DNA from: Pseudomonas sp. DG56-2
GTDB lineage: Bacteria; Pseudomonadota; Gammaproteobacteria; Pseudomonadales; Pseudomonadaceae
Assembly: GCF_004803755.1 (NCBI RefSeq)
Contig: NZ_CP032311.1
Span: forward strand, 5,606,001-5,670,000
Length of the DNA stretch: 64,000 nt
Direction: 5' to 3'
Part shown: positions 28,325-35,941 of the stretch, piece after piece
Position numbering within the stretch: the stretch's first letter is position 1
Layout of the letters: each line of letters opens with the position of its first letter
Program-made: the position numbers and the translations under genes
Notes under the pieces: model-generated
Told to the model about the DNA's origin: nothing
Database searches by the model: none
What the model saw: the letters and a program-made list of their open reading frames with translations, nothing else

Positions 28325-29647
28325 TTACAGGTTGTAGCCGCGCTCATTGTGTTGCGCCAGGTCGAGACCGACCGACTCTTCTTCTTCGTTAACCCGCAGA
28401 CCCATCACCAGATCCAGCACTTTGAGAATCACGTAGGTAACAATGGCCGTGTAGATCACGGTGAAACCGACGCCTTTGGCTTGAATCCAGACTTGTGCAC
28501 CAATGTCTTCAACGGTACCGAAGCCGCCCAGTGCAGGAGCTGCGAACACGCCAGTGAGGATTGCCCCGACGATACCGCCGACGCCGTGGACTCCGAAGGC
28601 ATCCAGGGAATCGTCATAGCCAAGCTTGCGCTTGAGGCTGGTAGCGCAGAAGAAGCAGATGACACCCGACATCAAGCCGATCACCAGGGCGCCCATTGGA
28701 CCCACGGTGCCAGCAGCCGGGGTGATCGCCACCAGACCGGCGACCACACCGGATGCAATGCCCAAGGCGCTAGGTTTACCGTGGGTAATCCACTCGGCAA
28801 ACATCCAGCCCAGTGCGGCAGCGGCGGTAGCGACCTGAGTTACCAGCATGGCCATACCCGCGGTGCCGTTGGCGGCGGCAGCGGAGCCTGCGTTGAAGCC
28901 GAACCAACCTATCCACAGCATGGCCGCGCCCATTAAGGTGTAACCCAGGTTGTGCGGAGCCATAGGCGTGGTCGGGAAGCCTTTACGCTTGCCCAGCACC
29001 AGGCAGGCCACAAGACCGGCGATACCTGCGTTGATATGCACCACAGTGCCGCCAGCGAAATCCAGAACGCCCCAATCCCACATCAGGCCACCCGCACCAG
29101 CCCAAACCATGTGAGCGATGGGTGCATAAACCAGCGTGAACCAGACAGCCATGAAAATCAGCATGGCGGAGAATTTCATGCGCTCGGCGAAGGCACCGAC
29201 GATGAGGGCTGGAGTAATGATGGCGAAGGTCATCTGGAAGGTGATGAACACCGCCTCAGGGAACAGTGCCGTCAGGCTGTCAGGGGTGACACCGGCCAGG
29301 AAGACCTTGGAGAAACCACCGACAAAGGAATTGAAGTTGACCACGCCTTCTTCCATACCCGTGGTATCGAATGCCAGGCTGTAGCCGAAGACCACCCAAA
29401 GAATGCTGATCATGCCAGTGATTGCAAAGCACTGCATCATCACCGACAGCACGTTCTTGGAACGCACCATACCGCCGTAAAACAACGCCAGACCAGGGAT
29501 GGTCATGAACAGCACCAAGGCTGTAGCAGTCAACATCCAGGCAGTGTCGCCGGAGTTGAGTACGGGGGTTGCCTCCTCTGCCAGGGCAAGGCCGGGCATT
29601 ACGAGGGACAAAAGGGCTCCTAGCCCTGCGAATTGACGCAGAGTCAT
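28325..29647 (-). CDS. amtB: Ammonium transporter AmtB
   Basis: A 440-residue ammonium channel. A cleavable N-terminal signal (ends near LALAEE, residue 23) precedes eleven membrane helices. Family motifs include FYGGMVRSKNVLS and the twin pore-histidine regions. FGVHGVGGIVGAI is in the second half. It takes up ammonium at low concentration and is blocked by unmodified GlnK binding its cytoplasmic face. It lies 41 nt after glnK, preceded by a good CAGGAG site, and forms the classical glnK-amtB operon. Confidence 0.96.
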   Translation of the reverse strand: MTLRQFAGLGALLSLVMPGLALAEEATPVLNSGDTAWMLTATALVLFMTIPGLALFYGGMVRSKNVLSVMMQCFAITGMISILWVVFGYSLAFDTTGMEEGVVNFNSFVGGFSKVFLAGVTPDSLTALFPEAVFITFQMTFAIITPALIVGAFAERMKFSAMLIFMAVWFTLVYAPIAHMVWAGAGGLMWDWGVLDFAGGTVVHINAGIAGLVACLVLGKRKGFPTTPMAPHNLGYTLMGAAMLWIGWFGFNAGSAAAANGTAGMAMLVTQVATAAAALGWMFAEWITHGKPSALGIASGVVAGLVAITPAAGTVGPMGALVIGLMSGVICFFCATSLKRKLGYDDSLDAFGVHGVGGIVGAILTGVFAAPALGGFGTVEDIGAQVWIQAKGVGFTVIYTAIVTYVILKVLDLVMGLRVNEEEESVGLDLAQHNERGYNL

Positions 29648-29688
29648 ATTGTTTTCTCCTGGGGCGTTGGGGTTTGGTGAGGCTTTTT

Positions 29689-30150
<462 letters not shown>

Positions 30151-30194
30151 CTACGTCACGTTGACTGCATCAGTGCATGGGTCACTAAGGTCTT

Positions 30195-30210
30195 AGCAGA
30201 AACCTTGCCA
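30195..30210 (-). promoter_or_regulatory. Sigma54 (-24/-12) promoter of glnK-amtB
   Basis: On the minus strand TGGCAAGGTTTCTGCT carries the invariant GG and GC spaced by 10 nt. It matches the consensus TGGCAC-N5-TTGCA except at three less critical positions. Transcription would start near 30184, about 157 nt before glnK. Confidence 0.72.
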
Positions 30211-30284
30211 AATCCGTTAACCCCTCCAATAACAAGCACTTGCGGCGAGCAACCAACATTGGCCAGTCGCCAGCTCCCATTAGC

Positions 30285-30301
30285 TGCACAATTACAGTGC
30301 G
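30285..30301. promoter_or_regulatory. NtrC-like binding site 1
   Basis: TGCACAATTACAGTGCG fits the NtrC palindrome GCAC-N7-GTGC exactly in both half-sites. It lies about 110 nt upstream of the predicted glnK transcription start, a usual enhancer distance. Confidence 0.72.
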
Positions 30302-30317
30302 TGGCGATTCACCACGA

Positions 30318-30334
30318 TGCGCAAAAAGCGTGCA
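30318..30334. promoter_or_regulatory. NtrC-like binding site 2
   Basis: TGCGCAAAAAGCGTGCA is a second, weaker NtrC palindrome with one half-site intact. Its centre is 33 nt from site 1, about three helical turns, so two dimers could sit on the same face of the DNA. Confidence 0.6.
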
Positions 30335-30399
30335 GGCCAAGGTTGATAAAATCTGCGTGCTACACTAGCGCCCCACTTGGATACAGCGGATAGCCGAAC

Positions 30400-30663
30400 A
30401 TGCTCGCGCCCAAAGCCTTTCTCGATGCCCTGAGCGACCAAGCCTCGCGCCTGTTCAGCGGTGACACCTCACAACCTCGGGCTGAACTTGAAAGCCAGTT
30501 CAAGGCGTTGCTGCAAAGCGGCTTCAGTAAACTGGAACTGGTCAGCCGGGAAGAATTCGACAGCCAGATGGTGGTATTGGCCCGCACCCGCGCTCGCCTC
30601 GAAGCGCTGGAAGCCAAAGTGGCCGAAATGGAAGCACGCCTGAATCCAACTGCTGCCGAATAA
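30400..30663 (+). CDS. ubiK: Ubiquinone biosynthesis accessory factor UbiK
   Basis: An 87-residue protein of the YqiC/BMFP family, now called UbiK, which helps aerobic ubiquinone synthesis together with UbiJ. The N-terminal amphipathic helix LAPKAFLDALSDQASRLF and the C-terminal trimeric coiled coil (VVLARTRARLEALEAKVAEMEARL) are typical. It is divergent from glnK. In P. aeruginosa comM is the next gene; here accessory DNA follows. Confidence 0.9.
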   Translation: MLAPKAFLDALSDQASRLFSGDTSQPRAELESQFKALLQSGFSKLELVSREEFDSQMVVLARTRARLEALEAKVAEMEARLNPTAAE

Positions 30664-30704
30664 GCTGCCTTTTGCAGATACGGCACCTAGCAGTAAAAGC
30701 GGGC

Positions 30705-31007
30705 TCAGCCCGGTAATCGCTGCAGTTCAATCCCATCGATCAATGAATCGATCAAGGCTTGAGCCAGCTCCAGCGAATGCTGAACCGACCAGGCATGCTC
30801 CCGCCCGAGGCCGTCGGCATATTCCAGCACCTGCGCGACACTGGCGCTGGCGCATCGGAGATACAGCGACGCATGCACCAGCGCATCCTCGGCGCTGACA
30901 CCTGCACGAACAACGAACAGCGGCGGATGCTCGGGACAACTGGCGACCGCCCTTTCGACAGTTTCGACAAAGGGCAAATCGGGTGGATCAGGAACAGGCT
31001 TTTTCAT
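30705..31007 (-). CDS. DUF6124 family protein
   Basis: A 100-residue protein that resembles the Pseudomonas DUF6124 family: an N-terminal Pro-rich start (MKKPVPDPPDLPFVETVERA), a LFVVRAGVSAEDALVHAS motif and a C-terminal helix pair ending LELAQALIDSLIDGIELQ. It is predicted soluble and helical, with no known function. The start at 31007 has TAGGAG 7 nt upstream. The frame is open a further 39 codons to a GTG at 31124, but that stretch looks like structured RNA rather than protein. It is the first gene of the accessory stretch and is convergent with ubiK. Confidence 0.75.
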   Translation of the reverse strand: MKKPVPDPPDLPFVETVERAVASCPEHPPLFVVRAGVSAEDALVHASLYLRCASASVAQVLEYADGLGREHAWSVQHSLELAQALIDSLIDGIELQRLPG

Positions 31008-31228
31008 TGGGTAACTCCTATGCAAATGGAGCGACCACCGTTCGCTGCTAAACGAATAGGGTGGCAGCTGTACGCGGGTTAGCAGACCGGGCATAGGAAC
31101 CGGTGCACCCGAAGGTGCCCACACGCACAGCCGCCATTAACCAAAAAGAGACGGGGAAATCTGCTTTTGGGAGATGGAACTCTGCTTATGCCCAGGACTG
31201 CTAAATCCTGTCGTTGAATTGGCAACGA
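31008..31228 (-). promoter_or_regulatory. Structured 5' leader of the DUF6124 gene, candidate riboregulator
   Basis: On the minus-strand RNA several short perfect helices can form. Coordinates are pairs of arms: 31211-31216 with 31223-31228; 31193-31197 with 31206-31210; 31198-31204 with 31079-31085 (TTAGCAG/CTGCTAA), extended by GGGCATA/TATGCCC (31185-31191 with 31089-31095); 31105-31109 with 31114-31118 around a TTCG loop; 31045-31051 with 31079-31085; 31030-31034 with 31042-31046; and 31028-31031 with the ribosome site at 31015-31018. Arms are shared so that neighbouring helices exclude each other down to the ribosome site. No ligand or regulator is known to me; the function is inference. 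Confidence 0.5.
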
Positions 31229-31599
31229 CCATCGCAGGGTAGGCACGCACCTTGGCAGGCGCAACAGAGTAACGGCGCCCAAAGTATGATTCAGAAGAGT
31301 CTGACAGAAAACACCTACGCACCCCTTGAAGGGAAAAATTATTGTAAAAATTAGACTTACTTTTAGACGCCATCCTCGCATCCCCTCGAAACTCACACCT
31401 GTTCATTGTTGTGAAGACATTACGCAAACTTACTAGACGTCACATACCAACAGCCACAACACGCTGCACTTGTAGGAAACTTCTGAATTTTGCGGCGCCC
31501 GCCGCGAGACGTTGAGCAAAAATTCTCTTTCAGGCACTCTCGTGCACTGTTCGAAAGCAGCTGAAAACAACTTACAAACAGCAGCAAAAAGGAGAGAAC
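31229..31599. other. Intergenic region between the DUF6124 gene and hcp
   Basis: No gene is supported in these 371 nt. They must contain promoters for the leftward DUF6124 transcript and the rightward hcp transcript. GCGGCG-CC-CGCCGC at 31492-31505 is a perfect GC-rich palindrome. AT content rises sharply from about 31300 onward, marking the edge of the foreign-looking DNA. Confidence 0.5.
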
Positions 31600-32100
31600 A
31601 TGGCCAATGTCAGCTACATGACAATTACTGGTAAAAAACAAGGTCTGATTTCATCTGGCTGCTCCGGCACTCCATCTATCGGTCATAAATGCCAAATTGG
31701 TCACGAGAACGAAATAATGGTTTTGTCATATTCTCACAATATGACCGCAGGCAATGATGGTGGTGTAGCCGGCGGTCGCGGAAAACACATGCCTGTTGTA
31801 ATTGTTAAAAATATTGATAAGTCAACGCCGCTTTTAGCCAGGGCTCTAAATGATGGTGAGGAGTTAGAGTGCAGGATACATTTCTATAGGGCATCACCTA
31901 CTGGAATAAACGAAAAATACTTTACGGTAGCTTTAGAAGGCGCTCGAGTCGCAACTTTAAACATTCAAATTCCACATGCCATCAATATGAATGATGCAGA
32001 ACCACAAGAGATTATGTCTTTACGATACCGTGAGATTACTTGGATCCACCACCACGCAAGTACAACAGCACACAGCACGTGGGGAAATGAAAATGAATGA
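31600..32100 (+). CDS. hcp: Hcp family type VI secretion protein (orphan)
   Basis: A 166-residue Hcp/TssD-type protein that would form hexameric rings of the type VI secretion tube. The Hcp start MANVSYMTITGKKQGLISSGC, the loop SIGHKCQIGHENEIMVLSYSHNM and the later VVIVKNIDKSTPLL are family traits, as is the C-terminal YREITWIHHHASTTAHSTW. It has a strong AAAGGAGAG ribosome site. No other tss genes are nearby, so it is an orphan Hcp that probably carries the adjacent effector. The codon and base composition is much more AT-rich than its neighbours, suggesting transfer. Confidence 0.9.
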   Translation: MANVSYMTITGKKQGLISSGCSGTPSIGHKCQIGHENEIMVLSYSHNMTAGNDGGVAGGRGKHMPVVIVKNIDKSTPLLARALNDGEELECRIHFYRASPTGINEKYFTVALEGARVATLNIQIPHAINMNDAEPQEIMSLRYREITWIHHHASTTAHSTWGNENE

Positions 32101-32782
32101 AGCGTCATGCGACATTCATGATGTAGCTAGATCCGCCAAAAACTTAGTTTCTCTCAGTTGCACACTCGGCGCCACCCATTTTGATGACGGCACCAAACAA
32201 CTCCAATTCAACACCTTTGTTGCCTCCTATGTAGATGGAGTTATTAGGGCGGTTGAGGACGGTGCAATCAGTGCTTGGGAAGGAATGCAGGAGATACAGC
32301 AAGAGTACGCTGATCTTTACGAAAAGGCGTCCTTTTATGCACAAAATGCGGTAGGGGTTTTGGGTGGCGCCGTGCAAGTTGAAGCTGGCACAGCTATGAT
32401 TTCGACTGTAGTCGGCGCCCCCATCGGAGGCATATTAATCGCACACGGAACCAACAATATTTATGAAGGACTTGGGAACATCTATAATGGCTACAGTGCT
32501 CCTAGCGTAGTCGGACCAACAAGGGAACTTTATCGAAAAATAGTCGACAACCCATCTGATGGAGATATTGCTTATTATTCAGCAGATATAGTCTTATCGA
32601 TATTAGGCATGGCGAAACAAGTACGAACCGCTGGGTCGGTAGAATTATTCATAAAGGACCCGATTAATTACAGGCGAGCATACCAGCAAGCGGGCAAAAC
32701 CGCTCTAGCCTTCGAAGTATTGGTGGATTACTATTCTGTCAAAACAATAATGCAGATAGAACCTCCCGAAAAGCCGCAATAG
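32093..32782 (+). CDS. DUF4225 domain putative type VI effector
   Basis: A 229-residue protein that overlaps hcp by 8 nt. I chose the ATG at 32093 because GTGGGG ends 8 nt upstream; the ATG at 32087 is the alternative. The central glycine-rich hydrophobic stretch (about 84-117, VGVLGGAVQVEAGTA to GGILIAHG) followed by TNNIYEGLGNIYNG (120-133) resembles DUF4225 proteins found next to hcp or vgrG in other Proteobacteria. No signal peptide or catalytic motif is visible. A membrane-acting toxin loaded in the Hcp ring is a reasonable guess, not shown. AT-rich, like hcp. Confidence 0.72.
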   Translation: MNEASCDIHDVARSAKNLVSLSCTLGATHFDDGTKQLQFNTFVASYVDGVIRAVEDGAISAWEGMQEIQQEYADLYEKASFYAQNAVGVLGGAVQVEAGTAMISTVVGAPIGGILIAHGTNNIYEGLGNIYNGYSAPSVVGPTRELYRKIVDNPSDGDIAYYSADIVLSILGMAKQVRTAGSVELFIKDPINYRRAYQQAGKTALAFEVLVDYYSVKTIMQIEPPEKPQ

Positions 32783-32805
32783 AAGCATACGCAGCATCAC
32801 CCTCC

Positions 32806-33021
32806 TTAAATTATACCGCGCAGCCTTTTCCTGTAAAAAATAAATCCAATAAAAACAATAACTATATATAGTGCCAGATATAGAACATGCAATTGCCTAC
32901 CCTCAAGTTGGTAGGCGGCTCTTATAGGCCAAGCAACCAGTCCCGTGTACAAGATTGAAGGTCCTAAAACAGCACATGACAAGGCAATATAATAGCGAAC
33001 ATCATTCAAACTCATAACCAT
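32806..33021 (-). CDS. Small two-helix membrane protein, candidate immunity protein
   Basis: A 71-residue protein with two predicted membrane helices (about 9-31 and 43-63) and a basic tail (FYRKRLRGII). It has no recognised family. Start choice is uncertain: ATG at 33021 or 33015, with no strong ribosome site, or TTG at 33045. It lies 23 nt from the stop of the DUF4225 gene on the opposite strand. Position, size and membrane location fit an immunity protein for a membrane-acting effector, though such genes usually follow the effector on the same strand. It is AT-rich like its neighbours. Confidence 0.55.
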   Translation of the reverse strand: MVMSLNDVRYYIALSCAVLGPSILYTGLVAWPIRAAYQLEGRQLHVLYLALYIVIVFIGFIFYRKRLRGII

Positions 33022-33512
33022 CCAGCCATTCAATACACCAGCCAAAGAAACTATAGACTACTACATAATAAGGATTACAAACACCCTTTAGCTCGTTTCA
33101 GGAGGCATCAGGCAATACAAGTACTGACGCAAAATACACCAAAATTCGCCGCCCCTGAGATAGAGCATGGGTTGCACATCAGCAATAGATCGACGGACAC
33201 GGATGCACCGACCAAATTAACTGCCTGTGGAAAATCGCGATCAGCGTTGTCAGAAGTTAGCATCGACGCAGGTGTTGTGCGCGTAGTATGCGATCAGAAA
33301 TAAATCAGTCCATGGAAATTTAGCAAAAATTGTGTACTTCACAATTCAAACGCTATCTCGACATGTTTGAAAATGTAGCCGGTTTTGTCACAGACCCGGT
33401 CAGGGCTCAGTCCTGGAAAAAATCAGACTTACTATTCCTTATCTCCCCCCTCATCCCTCCACTATCCTTACAAAGCCGCAGGACGCGGCCCCGCATTGAT
33501 CATGGAGTGTTC
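33022..33512. other. Intergenic region upstream of comM, end of accessory DNA
   Basis: These 491 nt contain no supported gene. TTGTG-tactt-CACAA at 33331-33345 is a small hairpin. Base composition returns to that of the core genome from about 33480. The junction to native sequence is probably within this stretch, but I see no clear direct repeat or attachment site. Confidence 0.5.
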
Positions 33513-35009
33513 ATGTCCCTCGCCCTTGTCCACAGTCGCGCCCAAGTGGGTGTGTCTGCCCCGGCTGTCAGTGTCGAAGCCCATCTTGCCAACGGTTTAC
33601 CCGCGCTGACCCTGGTCGGTTTACCGGAAGCCACGGTGAAGGAAAGCAAGGACCGCGTGCGCAGCGCGATTCTTAATTCAGGGCTGGAATTTCCCGCCCG
33701 CCGCATCACGCTCAATCTCGCGCCAGCAGATCTGCCAAAGGACGGCGGGCGGTTTGATCTGGCAATCGCCTTGGGCATTCTGGCTGCCAACGGGCAGTTT
33801 CCAGGAACGGCCCTGGGGGATCTGGAATGCCTCGGAGAGCTGGCGCTTTCGGGCGCCATACGACCGGTGCAAGGCGTTCTTCCTGCGGCCTTAGCGGCTC
33901 GGGAAGCCGGGCGGGCGCTGGTGGTGCCACAAGAGAATGCCGAAGAAGCCTGTCTGGCATCGGGCTTGGTGGTGTTTGCTGTCGGCCACCTGCTGGAGCT
34001 GGTAGCTCACCTCAATGGCCAGACGCCTCTTGCCCCTTATGCCGCCAATGGTTTGCTGCTGCAAGTGCGCCCCTACCCTGATCTCAATGAGGTGCAGGGC
34101 CAGCAAGCCGCAAAACGCGCCCTGCTGGTAGCTGCCGCGGGCGCTCACAATCTACTCTTCAGCGGCCCTCCCGGCACCGGGAAAACCCTGCTCGCCAGCC
34201 GTTTGCCTGGCCTGTTGCCGCCACTGGATGAACGCGAGGCGCTGGAAGTGGCAGCGATTCAATCAGTTGCCAGCCATGTGCCGCTCAGTAGTTGGCCGCA
34301 ACGGCCCTTCCGACATCCTCATCATTCGGCGTCCGGGGCTGCGCTGGTGGGTGGCGGCAGTCGTCCGCAACCTGGTGAAATCACACTCGCTCACCACGGA
34401 GTGCTGTTTCTTGATGAACTGCCTGAATTTGAACGAAGGGTGCTTGAGGTGCTGCGTGAACCACTGGAGTCCGGCGAGATTGTTATCGCCCGCGCCAAAG
34501 ACAAGATCCGCTTTCCGGCACGCTTCCAACTGGTCGCAGCAATGAACCCCTGCCCCTGTGGATATCTCGGCGACCCTACCGGGCGCTGTCGTTGCAGCAG
34601 TGATCAGATTCAGCGCTACCGCAACAAGCTTTCCGGTCCCCTGCTTGATCGCATCGACCTGCATCTGACCGTCGCCCGCGAAGCCACCGCCCTGTCCCCG
34701 GTTGCCAGCAACGGCCAGAGCAGTGCCTGTATTGCGGCACAGGTCGCAGCTGCGCGCGAGCTTCAGCAGCGACGCCAAGGTTGCGCCAACGCTTTTCTCG
34801 ACCTGCCAGGCTTGCGCAAGCACTGTGAGTTATCCACAGCCGACCAGCATTGGTTGGAAAGCGCCTGCGAGCGGCTGACGTTATCGTTGCGAGCGGCGCA
34901 TCGGTTGCTGAAGGTGGCTCGCACGCTGGCCGATCTGGAGCATGCCAAGCACATAGATAGAAACCATCTCGCCGAAGCCTTGCAGTACCGACCGACTACA
35001 GCAGCCTGA
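33513..35009 (+). CDS. comM: YifB/ComM family Mg-chelatase-like AAA ATPase
   Basis: A 498-residue protein with an N-terminal Lon-like domain (LALVHSRAQVGV start) and an AAA+ ATPase with Walker A FSGPPGTGKT near residue 218 and Walker B GVLFLDELPEF. A cysteine cluster CPCGYLGDPTGRCRC follows. ComM is a hexameric branch-migration helicase that helps integrate DNA during natural transformation. I chose the ATG at 33513, preceded by GGAGTG; the open frame extends upstream without similarity. It is the right-hand core neighbour of the accessory stretch. Confidence 0.94.
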   Translation: MSLALVHSRAQVGVSAPAVSVEAHLANGLPALTLVGLPEATVKESKDRVRSAILNSGLEFPARRITLNLAPADLPKDGGRFDLAIALGILAANGQFPGTALGDLECLGELALSGAIRPVQGVLPAALAAREAGRALVVPQENAEEACLASGLVVFAVGHLLELVAHLNGQTPLAPYAANGLLLQVRPYPDLNEVQGQQAAKRALLVAAAGAHNLLFSGPPGTGKTLLASRLPGLLPPLDEREALEVAAIQSVASHVPLSSWPQRPFRHPHHSASGAALVGGGSRPQPGEITLAHHGVLFLDELPEFERRVLEVLREPLESGEIVIARAKDKIRFPARFQLVAAMNPCPCGYLGDPTGRCRCSSDQIQRYRNKLSGPLLDRIDLHLTVAREATALSPVASNGQSSACIAAQVAAARELQQRRQGCANAFLDLPGLRKHCELSTADQHWLESACERLTLSLRAAHRLLKVARTLADLEHAKHIDRNHLAEALQYRPTTAA

Positions 35010-35014
35010 GCAAT

Positions 35015-35062
35015 TATTTCAAACTTGAAATATATATAGTGCACTATTTTATTTATGCACTA
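35015..35062. promoter_or_regulatory. Palindrome cluster upstream of the ToxR-like regulator
   Basis: TATTTCAA-AC-TTGAAATA (35015-35032) is a perfect inverted repeat. ATAGTGCACTAT (35036-35047) is a perfect 12-bp palindrome, and a third TGCACTA copy lies at 35056-35062. All lie upstream of the -35 box, so they could bind an activator such as the ToxR-like protein itself. Confidence 0.5.
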
Positions 35063-35089
35063 AGACAATGGCAAGCGCTGTCCGTCGAC

Positions 35090-35117
35090 TTGCCACACCG
35101 ATGCGCAGGCCTATAAT
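35090..35117 (+). promoter_or_regulatory. Sigma70 promoter of the ToxR-like operon
   Basis: TTGCCA (35090-35095) and TATAAT (35112-35117) are separated by 16 nt. This is a near-consensus promoter, with transcription expected near 35124, about 26 nt before the start codon. Confidence 0.7.
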
Positions 35118-35149
35118 AGCCACACATTTCACGGCACGCGTAATGCTTG

Positions 35150-35941
35150 ATGATCTACCATTTTCGACTGAAAAACAGCGCTCTTGTGGAGTTTAATTCC
35201 GAACACTGCAAGATAATTATCGAGAAATCACCCGGCACCAGCGAGGAAGTATCACTGGCGCGAGCAGATTCGCGCATACTCGAACTTTTGCTGATGAGCC
35301 CTGGTACAACCTGCTCACGCGAAGCCATTCAAGAGTTCGCCTGGGATGATCGTATCGTCTCCACCGGCAGCCTCAACCAGTCGATATTCATGCTCAGGAA
35401 TATCCTCGGCGACAGCAAGGATCACGAGATCCTGATCACCGTGCCGCGCCGAGGCTATCGCTTCAACAGCGACTACCTGATCAACGGACCCGAGGCATCA
35501 GCAGCGCCTGAGCAAGAAGACCTGGAACAAGGCCCTTCAAGCAGCGAGCCGTCCCCGCCAGCGCCCAGTCGTAAGCGAGGAATTGGCAGACCAGTCCAAC
35601 TGGGTTACCTGGCTGCGGCAGTACTGGCAGTGTTCGCTGTATGGCGGATATATGCTTGGTATGAACCGGTTAACGAGCTGCAGGTAGTCGTTATAAAGCA
35701 GGGTGAACTTTCAATTTCAGCGGTCGGTAAAAACAAGCATGAAGTCGAAAAACTTAAATCTTATATTGCAGAACTAGACTTGCCAACACAAGGAATGAAA
35801 GGTCAAGCGTTTATAAGCCGAACCGGCCCACGCTTTAATATATCGTGCATCAGAACAACGGGACTTACTTACAACGCTGAGTTCCAGTTGCATGATGAGT
35901 CCCTCGCCAGCATGCTAAAAAAATGTGTGGCCGCTGAATGA
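35150..35941 (+). CDS. ToxR/CadC-like membrane-anchored winged-helix regulator
   Basis: A 263-residue transcription factor. The N-terminal OmpR-type winged helix (about 35-106) shows the ToxR-family pattern: RILELLLMSPGTTCSREAIQEFAWDD, SLNQSIFMLRNILGD and the wing VPRRGYRF. An acidic, Pro/Ser-rich linker follows, then one membrane helix (about 151-166) and a periplasmic domain (170-263) with two cysteines, C233 and C259, able to form a disulfide as in ToxR. No receiver domain is present, so it should bind DNA directly from the membrane. The next gene overlaps by 4 nt. Target genes are unknown; the lipoprotein and barrel genes downstream are candidates. Confidence 0.85.
   Translation: MIYHFRLKNSALVEFNSEHCKIIIEKSPGTSEEVSLARADSRILELLLMSPGTTCSREAIQEFAWDDRIVSTGSLNQSIFMLRNILGDSKDHEILITVPRRGYRFNSDYLINGPEASAAPEQEDLEQGPSSSEPSPPAPSRKRGIGRPVQLGYLAAAVLAVFAVWRIYAWYEPVNELQVVVIKQGELSISAVGKNKHEVEKLKSYIAELDLPTQGMKGQAFISRTGPRFNISCIRTTGLTYNAEFQLHDESLASMLKKCVAAE

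Noticed and set aside
31008..31124. In-frame 39-codon extension of the DUF6124 protein to a GTG
   Set aside because: A well-spaced TAGGAG site supports the ATG at 31007, and the upstream stretch is better explained as RNA structure.
31137..31427. 96-codon minus-strand frame upstream of the DUF6124 gene
   Set aside because: It spans the structured leader and AT-rich spacer, has no ribosome site and shows no protein-like conservation that I can recognise.
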